Part shown: positions 62,687 through 64,000 of the stretch, piece after piece
Numbering within the stretch: position 1 is the first letter of the stretch
How the letters are laid out: each line of letters starts with the position of its first letter
Assembly (NCBI RefSeq): GCF_900089455.2
Contig: NZ_LT907988.1
Coordinates: 2,356,001 to 2,420,000, forward strand
Length of the DNA: 64,000 nucleotides
From: Orrella dioscoreae
GTDB lineage: Bacteria > Pseudomonadota > Gammaproteobacteria > Burkholderiales > Burkholderiaceae_B
Direction: 5' to 3'
Notes under the pieces: generated by a model
The model's database searches: none
Seen by the model: only the letters and a program-made list of their open reading frames with translations
What the model was told of the DNA's origin: nothing
Position numbers and translations under genes: made by a program

Positions 62687-64000
62687 TCACTTCAAGCCGG
62701 CATAGGCATCGATGGCCCGCTGTCGGCTGGTCTTCAGGTCCACGATGGCCGCCGGGTAGCCGCAAGCCTTGCGTTGCGCGGCACTTGGCTCATGGATGGC
62801 CTTGTTGTCCAGGTTCGCCAGTTCGGGCAGCCAGCGGCGCAGGTAGACCCCTTGCGGATCGAAGCGCTGCGATTGCGACACGGGATTGAAGACGCGGAAA
62901 TAAGGCGCGGCGTCGGCGCCGGTGGAGGCCGACCATTGCCAGCCGCCGTTGTTGGCCGCCAGGTCACCATCGACCAGATGGGCCATGAACCAGGCTTCTC
63001 CCAGCCGCCAGTCGATGAGCAGGTTCTTGGACAGGAACATGGCGGTGACCATGCGCACCCGGTTGTGCATCCAGCCGCAGGCCAGCAGCTCGCGCATGCC
63101 GGCATCCACGATGGGCACGCCGGTACGGCCCTGCTGCCAGGCCTGGAGGTCGTCGGGCGCGTCGCGCCAGGGCACGGCCGCCGTCTCGGGCTTCATGGGC
63201 TGGTGCATGGACAGGCTGGGAAAACCCGCCAGCAGATGCTGGTAGAACTCGCGCCAGAGAATCTCGGTGATCCAGGTGCGCACGCCCGTGCTGCCGCTGT
63301 CGAGCTCGCCCTGGTTGGCCGAGAGCGCCGCGCGCAGGCACTGGCCGGGCGACAGCACGCCGGCGGCCAGGTAGGCGGAGACGCGGCTGGTGCCGCGATA
63401 GGCGGGCAGGTCGCGGCGGGTGTCGTAGGCCGTGATGGCCTCGTCCACGAACGCATCCAGCGCGGCATGGGCGGCGTCCTCGCCGGCAGGCCACTGGTCG
63501 CCGAGCGCGGCCGGGGGCGTCTCGAAACCGTCGGCCGACAAGGGCGTGGGGGCGGGCGCCTCGCCGCGTCGCGGGACCGACTGCGCGGCAGGGGGCGGCA
63601 AGGCGGCCAGCGGCGCTTCGCGCAGCAGGTCGCGGCAGCGTTTCGAGAACGGCGTGAAGACGCGGTAGTAGTCGCCGCCGCCGGTGCGAACCGTGCCGGG
63701 CGCCAGCAGCACGGCGCCATGGTGGCCCAGGAGTGCCACGCCCCGCTCGCGCAGGCGGCGCGCCACCAGGCCGTCGCGGCGCCGCTCGTTGACGGGATAT
63801 TCGATGTTGCAGTGGACGGCGCCGATGCCGTGGGCGTCGCAGAAGTCGGCCAGCAGGTCGGGCGCCTCGGCCCAGGTGTCCATCGTCAGCACGTGCAGGT
63901 CGATGCCGCGCTCGGCCAGCGCGTCGGCGAAGGCGCGCAGGTTGCGCAGCCAGAAGTCGATCTTCGCGGGCGCGTCGCCGTGGATGCGCCATTGACCGGG
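62687..64000 (-). CDS. phrB: Deoxyribodipyrimidine photolyase, 5' end beyond window
   Basis: Repairs UV-induced pyrimidine dimers with blue light using FAD. About 437 residues are visible; the frame is open to the window edge, where it reads GQWRIHGDAPAKIDFWL, so the true start is outside. The antenna domain is followed by the FAD-binding domain: 'WITEILWREFYQHLLAGFPS', 'TGVPIVDAGMRELLACGWMH', 'NRVRMVTAMFLSKNLLIDWR' and 'DLAANNGGWQWSASTGADAA'. The last segment is a strong class I CPD photolyase signature. Confidence 0.94.
   Translation of the reverse strand, partial: PGQWRIHGDAPAKIDFWLRNLRAFADALAERGIDLHVLTMDTWAEAPDLLADFCDAHGIGAVHCNIEYPVNERRRDGLVARRLRERGVALLGHHGAVLLAPGTVRTGGGDYYRVFTPFSKRCRDLLREAPLAALPPPAAQSVPRRGEAPAPTPLSADGFETPPAALGDQWPAGEDAAHAALDAFVDEAITAYDTRRDLPAYRGTSRVSAYLAAGVLSPGQCLRAALSANQGELDSGSTGVRTWITEILWREFYQHLLAGFPSLSMHQPMKPETAAVPWRDAPDDLQAWQQGRTGVPIVDAGMRELLACGWMHNRVRMVTAMFLSKNLLIDWRLGEAWFMAHLVDGDLAANNGGWQWSASTGADAAPYFRVFNPVSQSQRFDPQGVYLRRWLPELANLDNKAIHEPSAAQRKACGYPAAIVDLKTSRQRAIDAYAGLK

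Noticed and set aside
1-64000. CRISPR arrays, rRNA and tRNA genes
   Set aside because: No regularly spaced repeat and no rRNA or tRNA-like sequence was noticed in any gap.

Overview
This window reads as a chromosomal segment of a GC-rich betaproteobacterium of the Alcaligenaceae, Bordetella/Achromobacter-like. The evidence is the gene order (glnD-map divergent from rpsB-tsf-pyrH-frr-uppS-cdsA-dxr-rseP-bamA-skp-lpxD-fabZ-lpxA-lpxB-rnhB, and folC-SPOR-cvpA-purF), strong G/C third-codon preference and protein-level resemblance. No rRNA, tRNA, insertion sequence, integrase or CRISPR array was seen.

Layout. 1-1.8 kb: end of a flagellar block on the minus strand (flaG, then fliD cut by the window edge) behind a sigma-28-like promoter. 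1.9-6.2 kb: folC, a SPOR-domain protein, cvpA and purF, closed by a strong hairpin terminator. 6.3-10.9 kb, minus: dsbB, a MarC-family gene, glnD and map. 11.2-26.9 kb, plus: the long housekeeping cluster for translation (S2, EF-Ts, RRF), UMP kinase, isoprenoid and phospholipid precursors, site-2 protease, outer-membrane assembly, lipid A synthesis, RNase HII and an RNA methyltransferase, with many stop/start overlaps that imply translational coupling. 26.9-30.2 kb: divergent ppsR/ppsA. 30.3-37.9 kb: small mixed units (nucleotidase-like HAD, class I amidotransferase, orphan substrate-binding protein, NfeD/stomatin pair, PdxI-like reductase divergent from a TetR regulator, smpB, ratA-rnfH).

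37.9-42.0 kb, minus: an iron-uptake cell-surface signalling cassette (TonB receptor with N-terminal signalling domain, FecR-like anti-sigma, FecI-like sigma) with a Fur-box-like site on its promoter. 42.2-45.5 kb, plus: a valine-catabolism operon (isobutyryl-CoA dehydrogenase, 3-hydroxyisobutyryl-CoA hydrolase, 3-hydroxyisobutyrate dehydrogenase) preceded by a perfect 7-2-7 palindrome. 45.6-50.1 kb is the accessory island: visibly lower GC, two large minus-strand genes of no standard name, one a P-loop ATPase with a possible C-terminal HEPN-type R-x4-H motif and one a protein with a J-domain embedded between predicted beta-rich halves. This pair is the best candidate in the window for an undescribed system, perhaps a defence system. 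A SUKH (SMI1/KNR4) gene and an LprI-like periplasmic gene lie next to it.

51.1-58.2 kb returns to core genes: ygfZ divergent from mltG-tmk-holB, then tatD, a secreted ankyrin protein and a glutamate dehydrogenase. 58.2-64 kb, minus: alpha/beta hydrolase, RsiV-like lipoprotein, lipoate ligase split into two genes, glutathione S-transferase, glutathione peroxidase and a DNA photolyase cut by the window edge. All names rest on sequence reading and remembered family features; no database search was run.
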